From: CAZDET01 sp964504335
GTDB lineage: Bacteria; Bacteroidota; Bacteroidia; Chitinophagales; Saprospiraceae
Reading direction: 5' to 3'
Assembly (NCBI GenBank): GCA_964504335.1
Contig: CAZDET010000068.1
Span: forward strand, 1-23,871
DNA length: 23,871 bases
Part shown: piece after piece, positions 16,132 to 23,871 of the stretch
Layout of the letters: each line of letters opens with the position of its first letter
Position numbering within the stretch: position 1 is the stretch's first letter
Program-made: the position numbers and the translations under genes
The notes under the pieces: generated by a model
What the model was told of the DNA's origin: nothing
Database searches by the model: none
Seen by the model: only the letters and a program-made list of their open reading frames with translations

Positions 16132-16255
16132 GGAATCGAACTTTTTGCCGAAAAGTTCTCCCGCCGGACAGTTCGCGGATAATCGGTCTATTTTGGGTTT
16201 TAACTTCTTTTAAAACCTCCTATTTTGCTGGGGTTCTACAATTAACCATCTATCT

Positions 16256-17599
16256 ATGCACGTAGCTATTATTGGAAACGGTATCAGTGGCATTACCGCG
16301 GCCCGCTACCTGCGCAAGCTCGACGATGATGTCCGGATCACGGTGATTTCCGCTGAGACGGACTATTTTTTTTCCCGTACTGCGCTCATGTACATCTACA
16401 TGGGGCACATGCGCTTCGTCGATACGCAGCCCTACGAGCCTTGGTTTTGGGAAAAAAACCGGATCGAACTGCGCAAAGGCTATGTATCTAAGGTCGATTT
16501 CAACAACCGGCAACTGCACTTCGACGATGGGCAAACAATGGGCTACGATCGATTGATCATCGGTTGCGGCTCCAAGTCGAATAAATTTGGCTGGCCCGGT
16601 CAGGATTTGGAAGGCGTACGGGGCCTGGTATCCTACCAGGATCTACAATATATGGAGCAACATAGCGAAGGCCTGGAGCGGGCGGTCATCGTCGGCGGCG
16701 GCCTGATTGGGATCGAAATGGGGGAGATGTTCCACACCCGCCACATACCAGTTACCTTTTTGGTCCGAGAAGAAGAATACTGGCGCAATACGCTGCCCTA
16801 TGAGGAGTCGGCTATGATCAGCCGCCACATCCGCGAACACGGCTTCGATCTCCGGCTGAGTACCGAGCTGGCCGAAATCGAAGGTAATGGGCAGGGGCGT
16901 GTACAGGCGGTCGTCACGAAAGATGGGGAACGCATCCCCTGTGGCTACGTCGGTCTTACGGCAGGCGTTCGTCCTAGTCTCGGTTTTCTGGAAGGAAGCG
17001 AGCTGGAAATTGGCAAGGGCATTCTGGTAAACGACTATCTCGAAACGAATCAGCCGGATGTGTATGCCATCGGCGACTGCGCGCAGATTCGGGAGCCCAA
17101 ACCCAATCGCCGACCCATTGAGGCCGTCTGGTATACGGGCCGGATGATGGGGGAGGTAGCCGCCTACAACGCACTCGGCAAGCGGGTCGCGTACGATCCG
17201 GGAATCTGGTTTAATTCAGCTAAGTTTCTCGACATCGAGTACCAGGTGTACGGAGAAGTACCGTCGCGTCAGCCGGATGATCTGGCCACGCTGTACTGGG
17301 AACACGAAGATGGGCGGCGTTCCATTCGCATCAATTACGATAAGGAGTCCAGGCACGTCCGCGGATTTAACCTGATGGGCGTCCGCTACCGGCACGAGGT
17401 CTGCGAGAAGTGGCTGGCCAATAAGACGCACGTGGAGAAAGTGCTACAGCAGCTAGGCCTGGCGAATTTCGATCCGGAGTTTTTCAAGCAATACGAACGA
17501 GCAGTTGTCGATTTGTACAATCAACAAAACGGAACCAACTTGCAATTAAAGCAAAAGCGCAGTTTGGACCGTGTACTTCAATTTTTAGGACGAGCATAA
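16256..17599 (+). CDS. FAD/NAD(P)-dependent pyridine nucleotide-disulfide-type oxidoreductase
   Basis: The 447-residue protein has two Rossmann folds: FAD-binding GNGISG (7-12), NAD(P)-binding VGGGLIGIEMGE (146-157), and the second FAD motif VYAIGDCA (269-276). It lacks the CxxxxC disulfide of the lipoamide dehydrogenase group, so it belongs with rubredoxin/ferredoxin-reductase or NirB N-terminal type reductases. The C-terminal ~110 residues after the FAD motif, including WFNSAKFLDIEYQVYGEV, are a distinct cap. It ends 40 bp before a membrane polyferredoxin gene on the same strand, so the likely job is passing electrons between NAD(P)H and that protein. Partner and substrate are inferred from context only. 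Confidence 0.85.
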   Translation: MHVAIIGNGISGITAARYLRKLDDDVRITVISAETDYFFSRTALMYIYMGHMRFVDTQPYEPWFWEKNRIELRKGYVSKVDFNNRQLHFDDGQTMGYDRLIIGCGSKSNKFGWPGQDLEGVRGLVSYQDLQYMEQHSEGLERAVIVGGGLIGIEMGEMFHTRHIPVTFLVREEEYWRNTLPYEESAMISRHIREHGFDLRLSTELAEIEGNGQGRVQAVVTKDGERIPCGYVGLTAGVRPSLGFLEGSELEIGKGILVNDYLETNQPDVYAIGDCAQIREPKPNRRPIEAVWYTGRMMGEVAAYNALGKRVAYDPGIWFNSAKFLDIEYQVYGEVPSRQPDDLATLYWEHEDGRRSIRINYDKESRHVRGFNLMGVRYRHEVCEKWLANKTHVEKVLQQLGLANFDPEFFKQYERAVVDLYNQQNGTNLQLKQKRSLDRVLQFLGRA

Positions 17600-17639
17600 T
17601 GCTCTTTTTTACCACCCGTCAACGTTAAACCGGGCAATC

Positions 17640-19481
17640 ATGTCTTCAAAATCTAAGCGCAATACCCCACTGCAAGTCTTTGGGCTTTCTCTGTTCGGAA
17701 TCGGACTTGTGGTGTTCACGCTCGCGCTCGGGCTCGACCAATACACCTTGGGCGCCGATGCATTCAATACCATCGATAACGAATACCACCGCGACGCCCT
17801 GCTGGCGGCAGCGCGGGAAGCGGGGCAACTCGATCAGGAGTACGCCACCAGTTTTGCCGCGGTGGGGGCCTTCAATGCGACCTTCTCCGCGGCGCAGGAA
17901 CAACTGGCGCAGCGTGCGGCAGAGGGCATACCGGAAGGAGTGGGCGAATGGGATTTCAAACTCGGCGACTGGAAAAAGGGAGATTACCAACTGGCCGTAG
18001 TCAAGGCGGCCGAAACGGGGCCGGTGGCGAGTAACCCGCTGTTGTTTTGGTTGTTGAGCGTTGGCTTGGCCATTGTCGGTGGTTTGATCTTCTTCATTCC
18101 GAAATTTCAGACCATTCCGGGCATCAAAAACGATCACGTCTTTCACAGTAGCCTCAAGCGGGGACTCAATCTTGGCTGGCGCAGCTTTTTTCTGGGAGCG
18201 GGGATCATTGGTATTTTGCTGTACGGCGTTTATTACCTCGGGCAGCAGTATTTCTGGCCGGCGGTAAGCGCGGTGGTTGCCCTGATCATCATCGGGCTGG
18301 TTTTCTTCGCAGAACGGTCCATATACCGCCGCCCGGCCCGCTCTGCGGGGCCGGAAATGTCGAGCGCTTGGTTGGGTATTCTGGCCGGTATTTATCTCGT
18401 CGGATTCTACGTTTTGTTGTATTGGACGCCTCAGTACATCACACCCTGGATCAGCATGGTGGATCCGCTGAGCTACGGGCTGAATGGCGGGCCGGCCAGC
18501 CGCTGGTTTCTCTACGGGTCATTGTATACGATTGTCATTCTCGTTATGGGGGTGCGCATGTTTGCCCGCTACCGGCACAACCGCTACCAGTTGATCCGCA
18601 CCGGTTCGGTCATGTTCTTTCAGCTGGCCTTTGCCTTCCTCATCCCGGAATTGCTGCTGCGGTTCAACCAGCCGACAATGGACCTCAAGAATATCTGGCC
18701 CCTCAACTATTCGTTTTTCTTCGGGTATAATCTCGATGCGCTGTCGAATTCCGGGGCGCTGGGCATGTTCATGCTCGTGTGGGGTATTGCCTTGGTATTG
18801 CTGGCGGTGCCGCTGCTCAGCTACTTTTTCGGTAAGCGGTGGTATTGCTCGTGGGTGTGCGGCTGCGGCGGTCTCGCCGAAACGCTGGGCGATCCCTTTC
18901 GGCAGAACTCCGACAAGAGCTTGCGGGCCTGGCAATTCGAGCGCTGGATCATTCACGGGGTGCTGGTATTTGCGGTCGTTATGACTGCGCTGGTCCTCTA
19001 CACCTACTTTACCGGCGAGTACCGCGTACTGGGCATTCAGACCGGCGATATTCAAAGCTGGTACGGCTTCCTCATCGGGGCGGGCTTTGCGGGGGTTGTC
19101 GGTACGGGCTTTTATCCGCTGATGGGCAACCGCGTGTGGTGCCGGTTCGGCTGTCCGCTGGCAGCTTACCTGGGGCTGGTGCAGCGCTTCAAATCGCGTT
19201 TTCGCATTACGGTTAACGGAGGGCAGTGTATCAGTTGCGGCAATTGCTCCGTTTATTGTGAAATGGGCATTGATGTGCGCCATTATGCGCAGCGCGGGCA
19301 AGACGTGGTGCGTTCTTCTTGTGTCGGATGTGGTATTTGTGCCGCTGTTTGCCCCCGCGGCGTACTGCGGCTAGAGAATGCCAGCGGTGATAGTAGTCGC
19401 CGGACCGACCAGCTCCGCACGGTACACGTAAAGGAGTCGGAGGTAGGATTGTTGCTGCCGGAAAAGGAGCCCGTTGCCTAA
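17640..19481 (+). CDS. Membrane-bound 4Fe-4S polyferredoxin (NapH/CcoG-like)
   Basis: The 613-residue protein has about ten hydrophobic segments, roughly at 12-32, 132-153, 183-200, 206-223, 243-262, 289-308, 323-340, 373-397, 436-457 and 474-495. Between the first two is an extracytoplasmic-looking helical domain (35-125). Conserved cysteine motifs are C403-x3-C407-G-C409, C501-x3-C505-P (the NapH/NosR/CcoG-type pair) and two C-terminal ferredoxin clusters, CISCGNCSVYC (530-540) and CVGCGICAAVCP (561-572). In the first motif the usual Pro after the Cys is Gly and an extra Cys is present. Such proteins move electrons across or along the membrane. The gene directly follows the FAD oxidoreductase (40-bp gap). 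The final acceptor is unknown; no nitrate, nitrous-oxide or cytochrome-oxidase genes are nearby. Confidence 0.85.
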   Translation: MSSKSKRNTPLQVFGLSLFGIGLVVFTLALGLDQYTLGADAFNTIDNEYHRDALLAAAREAGQLDQEYATSFAAVGAFNATFSAAQEQLAQRAAEGIPEGVGEWDFKLGDWKKGDYQLAVVKAAETGPVASNPLLFWLLSVGLAIVGGLIFFIPKFQTIPGIKNDHVFHSSLKRGLNLGWRSFFLGAGIIGILLYGVYYLGQQYFWPAVSAVVALIIIGLVFFAERSIYRRPARSAGPEMSSAWLGILAGIYLVGFYVLLYWTPQYITPWISMVDPLSYGLNGGPASRWFLYGSLYTIVILVMGVRMFARYRHNRYQLIRTGSVMFFQLAFAFLIPELLLRFNQPTMDLKNIWPLNYSFFFGYNLDALSNSGALGMFMLVWGIALVLLAVPLLSYFFGKRWYCSWVCGCGGLAETLGDPFRQNSDKSLRAWQFERWIIHGVLVFAVVMTALVLYTYFTGEYRVLGIQTGDIQSWYGFLIGAGFAGVVGTGFYPLMGNRVWCRFGCPLAAYLGLVQRFKSRFRITVNGGQCISCGNCSVYCEMGIDVRHYAQRGQDVVRSSCVGCGICAAVCPRGVLRLENASGDSSRRTDQLRTVHVKESEVGLLLPEKEPVA

Positions 19482-19568
19482 CTCACTCATCCTCATCCAA
19501 TTTTGATCAAGTCACTTTTGGGTAAATCTGTTTATCCCGATCATACGGACGATCTGCTCGTGCGTTTA

Positions 19569-20147
19569 TTAATCGGGATTTAACGGAATCCAACCCACTT
19601 GTTTAATCTCCTTCAAGGCCTTCTCGAAGGTCGTGAAGCTGTGTCCGGTCCGGTCGTACCAGCGGATACTGGCGGCCGTAGGGAAGGCCGCTTCGACGAG
19701 TTGTAAATCTAGGATTTCATCGTCGGTGGCGAGAAAGAGGTGCAACAGCGCCGGCTGTATGTCGGGTTGCATGGTTGTACGGAGTTCGGCCAAGGTATTC
19801 AGGTACCCAGGCTCAAAGTGATAGGGTCGCTTTTTGATGAAAGTTTCCCACTTGCCGATCCCCCGAACCAGGGTTTGATCCGGCCGAATAGAAGGGTTAA
19901 ACAAAAATGCCGGAAGCCCGTAGCGGGCGCTTAAAAACAACGCATAGAAGCCCCCCAGGGAAGTGCCGAATACATAAATCGGGGCGTGCAACTCCCGGAG
20001 AAGATCGGCTAGCTGCTGCACTACCGCAGCCGGGTCGGCCGGCAGATCGGGGGAAACGACGGTGGCCCCGGGAAAGTGCTTTTGCAGTGCAGCCGCCTTC
20101 CAGCCACCACCATCGGAAGCAAAGCCATGCAAATAGATCAAAGTCAT
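19569..20147 (-). CDS. YqiA/YcfP-family alpha/beta-fold esterase
   Basis: The 192-residue protein begins MTLIYLHGFASDGGGW, the typical start of the small YqiA/YcfP hydrolases. The nucleophile elbow is GTSLGG (S63); the likely acid is in ATDDEI (D142 or D143) and the histidine in RTGHSF (H169). The start at 20147 is chosen over an in-frame ATG at 20222, since the extra 25 residues are unlike the family and would run far upstream of the fold. The substrate is unknown. It is divergent from hemA (174 bp) and convergent with the polyferredoxin gene. Confidence 0.82.
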   Translation of the reverse strand: MTLIYLHGFASDGGGWKAAALQKHFPGATVVSPDLPADPAAVVQQLADLLRELHAPIYVFGTSLGGFYALFLSARYGLPAFLFNPSIRPDQTLVRGIGKWETFIKKRPYHFEPGYLNTLAELRTTMQPDIQPALLHLFLATDDEILDLQLVEAAFPTAASIRWYDRTGHSFTTFEKALKEIKQVGWIPLNPD

Positions 20148-20289
20148 TGGAGAAGGGTGATTAATGTTCGCCGGCCCGCAAGATGGCTTTTTCATCTTTA
20201 GCACCGTCTGTGAATCGCTCAAAAAGAGCCTTCAACAAAAGCCTTTTTTGCATTTACAGTTACGTGACAGTGGGGGTAGCGGCCCTCAC

Positions 20290-20297
20290 TATATTTG
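20290..20297 (+). promoter_or_regulatory. Predicted hemA promoter (-7 element)
   Basis: TATATTTG matches TAnnTTTG exactly, 24 bases before the ATG at 20322; no good -33 TTG is visible. A possible in-frame TTG start at 20295 lies inside this element and would not be transcribed, supporting the ATG at 20322. Confidence 0.5.
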
Positions 20298-20321
20298 TCA
20301 TTGTCTGATATAGAACGATCG

Positions 20322-21557
20322 ATGTTGGAACGCTACAACGTATTAACAGTTACCCACCGCCACACAAACTTGAAAGAGATCGCTCGCTTCGTACTGCCCT
20401 GCGAAGCCACCGATGACCTTCAACAGCGGTTGACTCAGCTCCGGACGGGGATGGGATTAGATGAGTTGTTTTATGTAGCGACTTGCAATCGCGTCCTGTT
20501 TCTTTTCACTACCGATGAGCAGCATCTTTCCGATACGTTCGTTCGTCGCTTCTTTCAAGTGGCCAATCCCGACCTGGAGGTAGACGCCTACCTGGAAAAC
20601 GATATTCAGCATTTGCAAGGTGAGGCGGCTGTTCGGCACATGTACGATGTAGCGGCTTCAATGGATTCTTTGGTAATCGGCGAGCGGCAGATTCTGGGAC
20701 AGTTGAAAGAGTCGTATGACCGATGCCGCAAATGGAGGTTAATCGGAGATGACATTCGCCTGCTCTTCGACCGCACCGTACTGGCCGCTCGGGATGTCTA
20801 CGCCAATACCAAGATCGGCGATAAATCGGTCTCGGTCGTGTCTTTGGCCGTGCAAAAACTGCTTCGATTGAAGGTAGCGCGCAGTGCCCGCGTGCTGCTG
20901 ATTGGGGCAGGGCAAACGAATGCGCTTGCGGCCAAATTTCTCAAAAAGCACCAGTACGAACACGTGGTAGTTGCCAACCGAACGGTGGAGCGCGCCGAAA
21001 AAATTGCGGAGACCTTCGACCAGGGGCGCGCAATCAGTCTGGAGGAGCTGTCAACTTACGACGGCGGCTTCGATGTGTTGATTGTTTGCACCGGGTCGAA
21101 CAAGCCCATCCTGACCGAAACGCTTTTCCGACAATTAGTTGCCGGAGAACCAGTAAAGGGAAAAATCGTGATCGATCTGGCGGTTCCGCACAACGTCGAA
21201 GGAGCTGTGGCTAGTCGTTCCGATATCCACTACGTCGAGATCGAGCACATACGGACGCTGGCCCGCGAGAACCTCACGTTCCGCGCGCAGGAAATGAAGC
21301 GGGCCGAAGCCCTGCTGGGGGTGCATCTGGAAGAATTCCCCATCTTGTACCGGCAGCGCCAGCTCGAAATCGCCCTCCGGCAGGTGCCTACCGAAATCAA
21401 GGCCGTCAAAGCGAAAGCGATAAACGAGGTTTTCCGCAAGGAAGTCGAGGGCCTCGACGAACACACCCGCGATTTGATGGATCGCATGCTCACCTACATG
21501 GAGAAAAAATGCATCGGGATTCCCATGAAAGCGGCCCGTGAAGCACTGATCGGTTAG
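20322..21557 (+). CDS. hemA: Glutamyl-tRNA reductase
   Basis: The 411-residue enzyme reduces glutamyl-tRNA(Glu) with NADPH to glutamate-1-semialdehyde, the first committed step of C5 tetrapyrrole synthesis. Seen: the active-site Cys in YVATCNRVLF (C55), the conserved SLVIGERQILGQLKESY stretch (about 110-126), the NADPH-binding VLLIGAGQTNALAAKFL, and a C-terminal dimerisation helix (about 310-400). Start is the ATG at 20322 (MLERYNVLTVTHRH), just after the promoter box; an upstream TTG is rejected. Length is typical. Other hem genes are not adjacent. No frameshift or truncation is visible. Confidence 0.95.
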   Translation: MLERYNVLTVTHRHTNLKEIARFVLPCEATDDLQQRLTQLRTGMGLDELFYVATCNRVLFLFTTDEQHLSDTFVRRFFQVANPDLEVDAYLENDIQHLQGEAAVRHMYDVAASMDSLVIGERQILGQLKESYDRCRKWRLIGDDIRLLFDRTVLAARDVYANTKIGDKSVSVVSLAVQKLLRLKVARSARVLLIGAGQTNALAAKFLKKHQYEHVVVANRTVERAEKIAETFDQGRAISLEELSTYDGGFDVLIVCTGSNKPILTETLFRQLVAGEPVKGKIVIDLAVPHNVEGAVASRSDIHYVEIEHIRTLARENLTFRAQEMKRAEALLGVHLEEFPILYRQRQLEIALRQVPTEIKAVKAKAINEVFRKEVEGLDEHTRDLMDRMLTYMEKKCIGIPMKAAREALIG

Positions 21558-21652
21558 TTTCCTTTATTCTCTTCCGGAAAGAACTATTTGACGCATTCCT
21601 TGGTTGGATAGCGCCCCAGGTTGTATAATACGGGCAGTATAGGACTATTCAA

Positions 21653-22120
21653 ATGGCTGAAAAGAAGCAATATAAAGTAGAGGTAATTAATCGGCGTGCA
21701 CAGCACGAATACACCTTCATCGACACCTACGAAGCGGGAATTGTGCTGCAGGGCACAGAGATTAAATCGATCCGCCAGGGAAAAGTGGAGTTGCGCGACG
21801 CTTACTGCGTTTTTAAGAAAGGAGAACTCTACCTCCGCTCGATGTTCATCGCCGAATACAAGTACGGGAATCAATTCAACCACGACGAACGCCGGGTGCG
21901 TAAGCTGTTGCTGAAGCGCAGCGAACTCCGCAAGTTAGAGAAAAAGGTCAAGGAACGCGGGTTCACCATCGTGCCCTATCGGCTCTTCCTCAACGAGCGC
22001 GGATACGCTAAAATAGAGATTGCCTTGGCCCAGGGTAAAAAGACCTACGATAAGCGCCAATCCATCAAGGAAAAGGACGTGAAGCGCGACATGGCGCGGT
22101 TGAAGAAGATAAGGATTTGA
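21653..22120 (+). CDS. smpB: SsrA (tmRNA)-binding protein SmpB
   Basis: The 155-residue protein binds tmRNA and brings it to stalled ribosomes. Family features: the OB-fold core with EAGIVLQGTEIKSIRQGKV (27-45) and YCVFKKGELYLRSMFIAEY, the KLLLKRSELRKLEKKVKERG helix (85-104), the IALAQGKKTYDKR stretch and a basic C-terminal tail (SIKEKDVKRDMARLKK) that becomes ordered in the mRNA channel. Length is normal. It follows hemA after 95 bp and ends 16 bp from the convergent DUF547 gene. No tmRNA gene is visible in the window. Confidence 0.96.
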   Translation: MAEKKQYKVEVINRRAQHEYTFIDTYEAGIVLQGTEIKSIRQGKVELRDAYCVFKKGELYLRSMFIAEYKYGNQFNHDERRVRKLLLKRSELRKLEKKVKERGFTIVPYRLFLNERGYAKIEIALAQGKKTYDKRQSIKEKDVKRDMARLKKIRI

Positions 22121-22136
22121 TGGTGTGGGTGTGAGT

Positions 22137-22928
22137 TTAGTTATCGGCGGCTAGTAGTTGTTGCTTTTCCGGCGTTTGTTCATTTAAGCTCCAGTCGTAA
22201 TCGAGAAATGTGGTCGGTGTGTCGGCGGGGACGGGGGGGGCCAGATAGTTGTTTACTAGCTCGACGCGGTTGTCGTATTGATCTTTAAAATCGCCCCAGT
22301 ACCAATTCAGAATTTTTGATAGGTAGACGGAATCGGAAGTAATTCGGTTGCGGTAGGGCTCGCGGATGAATTCGCGCGCGGCCTCATCGAGTTGCGCATC
22401 CAGATTTTCGGCGGTGTACGCATAGTTTTGTAGTTTAGGACAGGACATGCTCGCACAATTGATGGCAAAGTGGAAGCGCGGGTCGTCGATATAGCGATTG
22501 CGTAAGATGCCGTGCTCGATGTTGTTAAGGTCGTAGGTTTGGTCCTCGATGTTGATGAATTTGATATCCCAGACGGTATTGACGAAGGGAATGCCCGATT
22601 TAATGTCTTTTATCCCGTCGATCGGATAGTGGTCAAGGATGAGCTTTACGGTAAAGGCATTGTAGGCATTGACCCAGTAGGCGTAGCGTTCGGCTTTTGA
22701 CCAGTTCTTGTCGTTGGGATGATTATTCGATAGAATATTCAGATATTCCTGGAGGCGATTCGTGTCTTTGGCCCACGCTTCGTAGTTGACCAGCCCGTAT
22801 TGATCGACGTATTCTTGTAGTAGTTCGTCCCAGATTTGGTGGCTTACGGGTTTTGAATCGGAGCTAACCTTAGGAACACCGCAGGCGGAGAGCATGAACA
22901 CGAACAACAGAACGATGAAATATCGCAT
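22137..22928 (-). CDS. DUF547 lipoprotein
   Basis: The 263-residue protein has a lipoprotein signal: a hydrophobic N-terminus and lipobox LSAC with C16, so it is lipidated and membrane-anchored on the periplasmic side. The mature part matches the DUF547 family, with NYEAWAKD, ERYAYWVNAYNAFTVKLILDHYP, the GIPFVNTVWDIKF segment, NNIEHGILR and FAINCASMSCPKL (conserved His and Cys residues). DUF547 proteins have a papain/transglutaminase-like fold by prediction, but no activity is established that I know of. It is divergent from the alpha/beta hydrolase (98 bp apart) and converges on smpB. Confidence 0.88.
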   Translation of the reverse strand: MRYFIVLLFVFMLSACGVPKVSSDSKPVSHQIWDELLQEYVDQYGLVNYEAWAKDTNRLQEYLNILSNNHPNDKNWSKAERYAYWVNAYNAFTVKLILDHYPIDGIKDIKSGIPFVNTVWDIKFINIEDQTYDLNNIEHGILRNRYIDDPRFHFAINCASMSCPKLQNYAYTAENLDAQLDEAAREFIREPYRNRITSDSVYLSKILNWYWGDFKDQYDNRVELVNNYLAPPVPADTPTTFLDYDWSLNEQTPEKQQLLAADN

Positions 22929-23026
22929 AATAATAGTTTGCGGGATTGGATTGATGACTTCCCTACAACAAGGGAATTCTGGTCGGTGTTGGAAGCACGC
23001 CGGCTAATTGACCTAACTGTCGCGGT

Positions 23027-23833
23027 GTGAATAGATTCTCACTTCCTACATCCTGGGGCATGATTGCAGTGCAGCAATGGGGGCGTGGCCCCGAGCTAAT
23101 AATTGCACTGCACGGCTACGGCCACACCGGGTACCGCTTTGCCAATTTGGCCCGGGAGCTCGGGCCGTCCTATACGCTTTGTGCTCCCGATTTGCCGTTT
23201 CACGGAGATACCCGTTGGCACGAGGATACCTTTGATCGACGCGAGTTGCGTACCGTGCTGCGTACGATTGCCGAACGAAAGCACCACGATCGGTTTCACC
23301 TGCTCGGGCACAGCCTCGGCGGGCGCATCGCACTGCGGTTGGCACCTCGATTGAAAGAAGACCTGAAAAGCCTCCACCTCCTGGCCCCGGACGGACTGGG
23401 AGGCCCTTATACCGCTTGGATTGACTACATGCCTAACCTGTTTCGCAAGCAGCTGGGAAAGCTGTTGGAACATCCCAACGGTGTGCTTCGGATCTCCCGG
23501 TTTTTGTACCGGCGCAAGTTGATCGATGCTTTTGCCCTCAAATACCTGCAATATCAGTTGCAGGATCCGAGCTACCGCGAGCGCGTCCGCGGCGTCTGGC
23601 GGTCGATCAACAACTTCCGCCTGCGCCAGCACCAGATTATCCCCCATCTGAGCGATGCCCGGTTCCCCATTGTACTGCTGGCCGGCAACTACGATAGCCT
23701 CATCGATCTGGCCCGTATTGAGCGCTGGTTCGAAGCCCTGCCCCAGGCGCAATTTCGCGTGGTGAATTCCGGCCATGATCTGCCGCCGGAAGTAGTGGCC
23801 TCGCTGTTTTTGAAGATATTGGAAGAGGAGTGA
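23027..23833 (+). CDS. Alpha/beta hydrolase
   Basis: The 268-residue protein has the alpha/beta-hydrolase fold: oxyanion-region LHGYGHTGYRF (28-38), nucleophile elbow GHSLGG (S96), acid in GNYDSLI (D223) and histidine in NSGHDLPPE (H250). A helical cap lies at about 130-205. The start is drawn at the GTG at 23027; an in-frame ATG at 23060 is the alternative, but it would drop the first beta-strand leader. Substrate cannot be read from sequence; close relatives range from esterases to MenH-like or haloperoxidase-like enzymes. Only 38 bases follow in the window, with no further gene seen. Confidence 0.88.
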   Translation: MNRFSLPTSWGMIAVQQWGRGPELIIALHGYGHTGYRFANLARELGPSYTLCAPDLPFHGDTRWHEDTFDRRELRTVLRTIAERKHHDRFHLLGHSLGGRIALRLAPRLKEDLKSLHLLAPDGLGGPYTAWIDYMPNLFRKQLGKLLEHPNGVLRISRFLYRRKLIDAFALKYLQYQLQDPSYRERVRGVWRSINNFRLRQHQIIPHLSDARFPIVLLAGNYDSLIDLARIERWFEALPQAQFRVVNSGHDLPPEVVASLFLKILEEE

Positions 23834-23871
23834 TTTGCCAATTAGTCAACAGGGCAAACGCATCAAATGCC

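Noticed and set aside
16187..16229. Two tattttg boxes before the FAD oxidoreductase as promoters
   Set aside because: Both have one base too few between TA and TTTG compared with TAnnTTTG, and no clear -33 element is present; not strong enough to list.
19531..19577. Inverted repeat atcccgat/atcgggat as a terminator between convergent genes
   Set aside because: The arms are 31 bases apart, one lies in the esterase coding end, and no T-run follows.
20148..20222. Upstream ATG for the YqiA-like esterase
   Set aside because: The extra 25 residues are unlike the family, whose members start at the M-x-(hydrophobic)-YLHGF strand.
20295..20321. TTG start for hemA
   Set aside because: It falls inside the predicted -7 promoter element; the ATG at 20322 gives the usual N-terminus.

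Overview
The window comes from a member of the Bacteroidota, probably a Saprospirales/Lewinella-like environmental bacterium. Four things point there: a protein with a type IX secretion (T9SS) C-terminal sorting domain, promoter-like TAnnTTTG boxes upstream of several genes, weak or absent Shine-Dalgarno sequences, and a rimP-nusA-infB cluster whose IF-2 has a very long lysine/proline-rich linker. The assembly contains one 100-N scaffold gap (5542-5641), inside a tandem repeat of infB.

Left edge (1-2487, minus): one uninterrupted reading frame, cut by the window edge, encodes a CHAT protease-like domain, a STAND/NB-ARC-type NTPase and the start of a TPR region. This is the most defence-like gene in the window. 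A 362-bp intergenic region follows. It holds degenerate short repeats, a promoter and a perfect 34-nt terminator-like palindrome lying in the predicted leader of rimP-nusA.

Core translation/transcription block (2850-8085, plus): rimP and nusA are tightly coupled; infB follows after a structured gap with its own promoter-like box. infB overlaps the convergent gene behind it by 20 bp.

Minus-strand block (8066-14154): glutamate formimidoyltransferase-like gene, an AraC-OGT DNA-repair methyltransferase, dihydrolipoyl dehydrogenase, and the pair holB-ricT (DNA polymerase III delta' and a PSP1/YaaT-family protein), a linkage also known from Firmicutes. A 538-bp region without a credible gene (14155-14692) separates holB from the divergent queD and contains a dense run of hairpins that may be a structured RNA or a long leader.

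Right part (14693-23833): 6-carboxytetrahydropterin synthase family gene; a small T9SS-secreted protein; a two-gene redox unit (soluble FAD/NAD(P)H oxidoreductase plus a membrane polyferredoxin of NapH/CcoG type); a YqiA-like esterase divergent from hemA (glutamyl-tRNA reductase, first step of C5 haem synthesis); smpB (trans-translation); a DUF547 lipoprotein; and an alpha/beta hydrolase. Most genes are ordinary housekeeping genes. The parts worth a second look are the CHAT-STAND-TPR gene, the leader terminator of rimP-nusA, the hairpin-rich region next to holB, and the redox pair.
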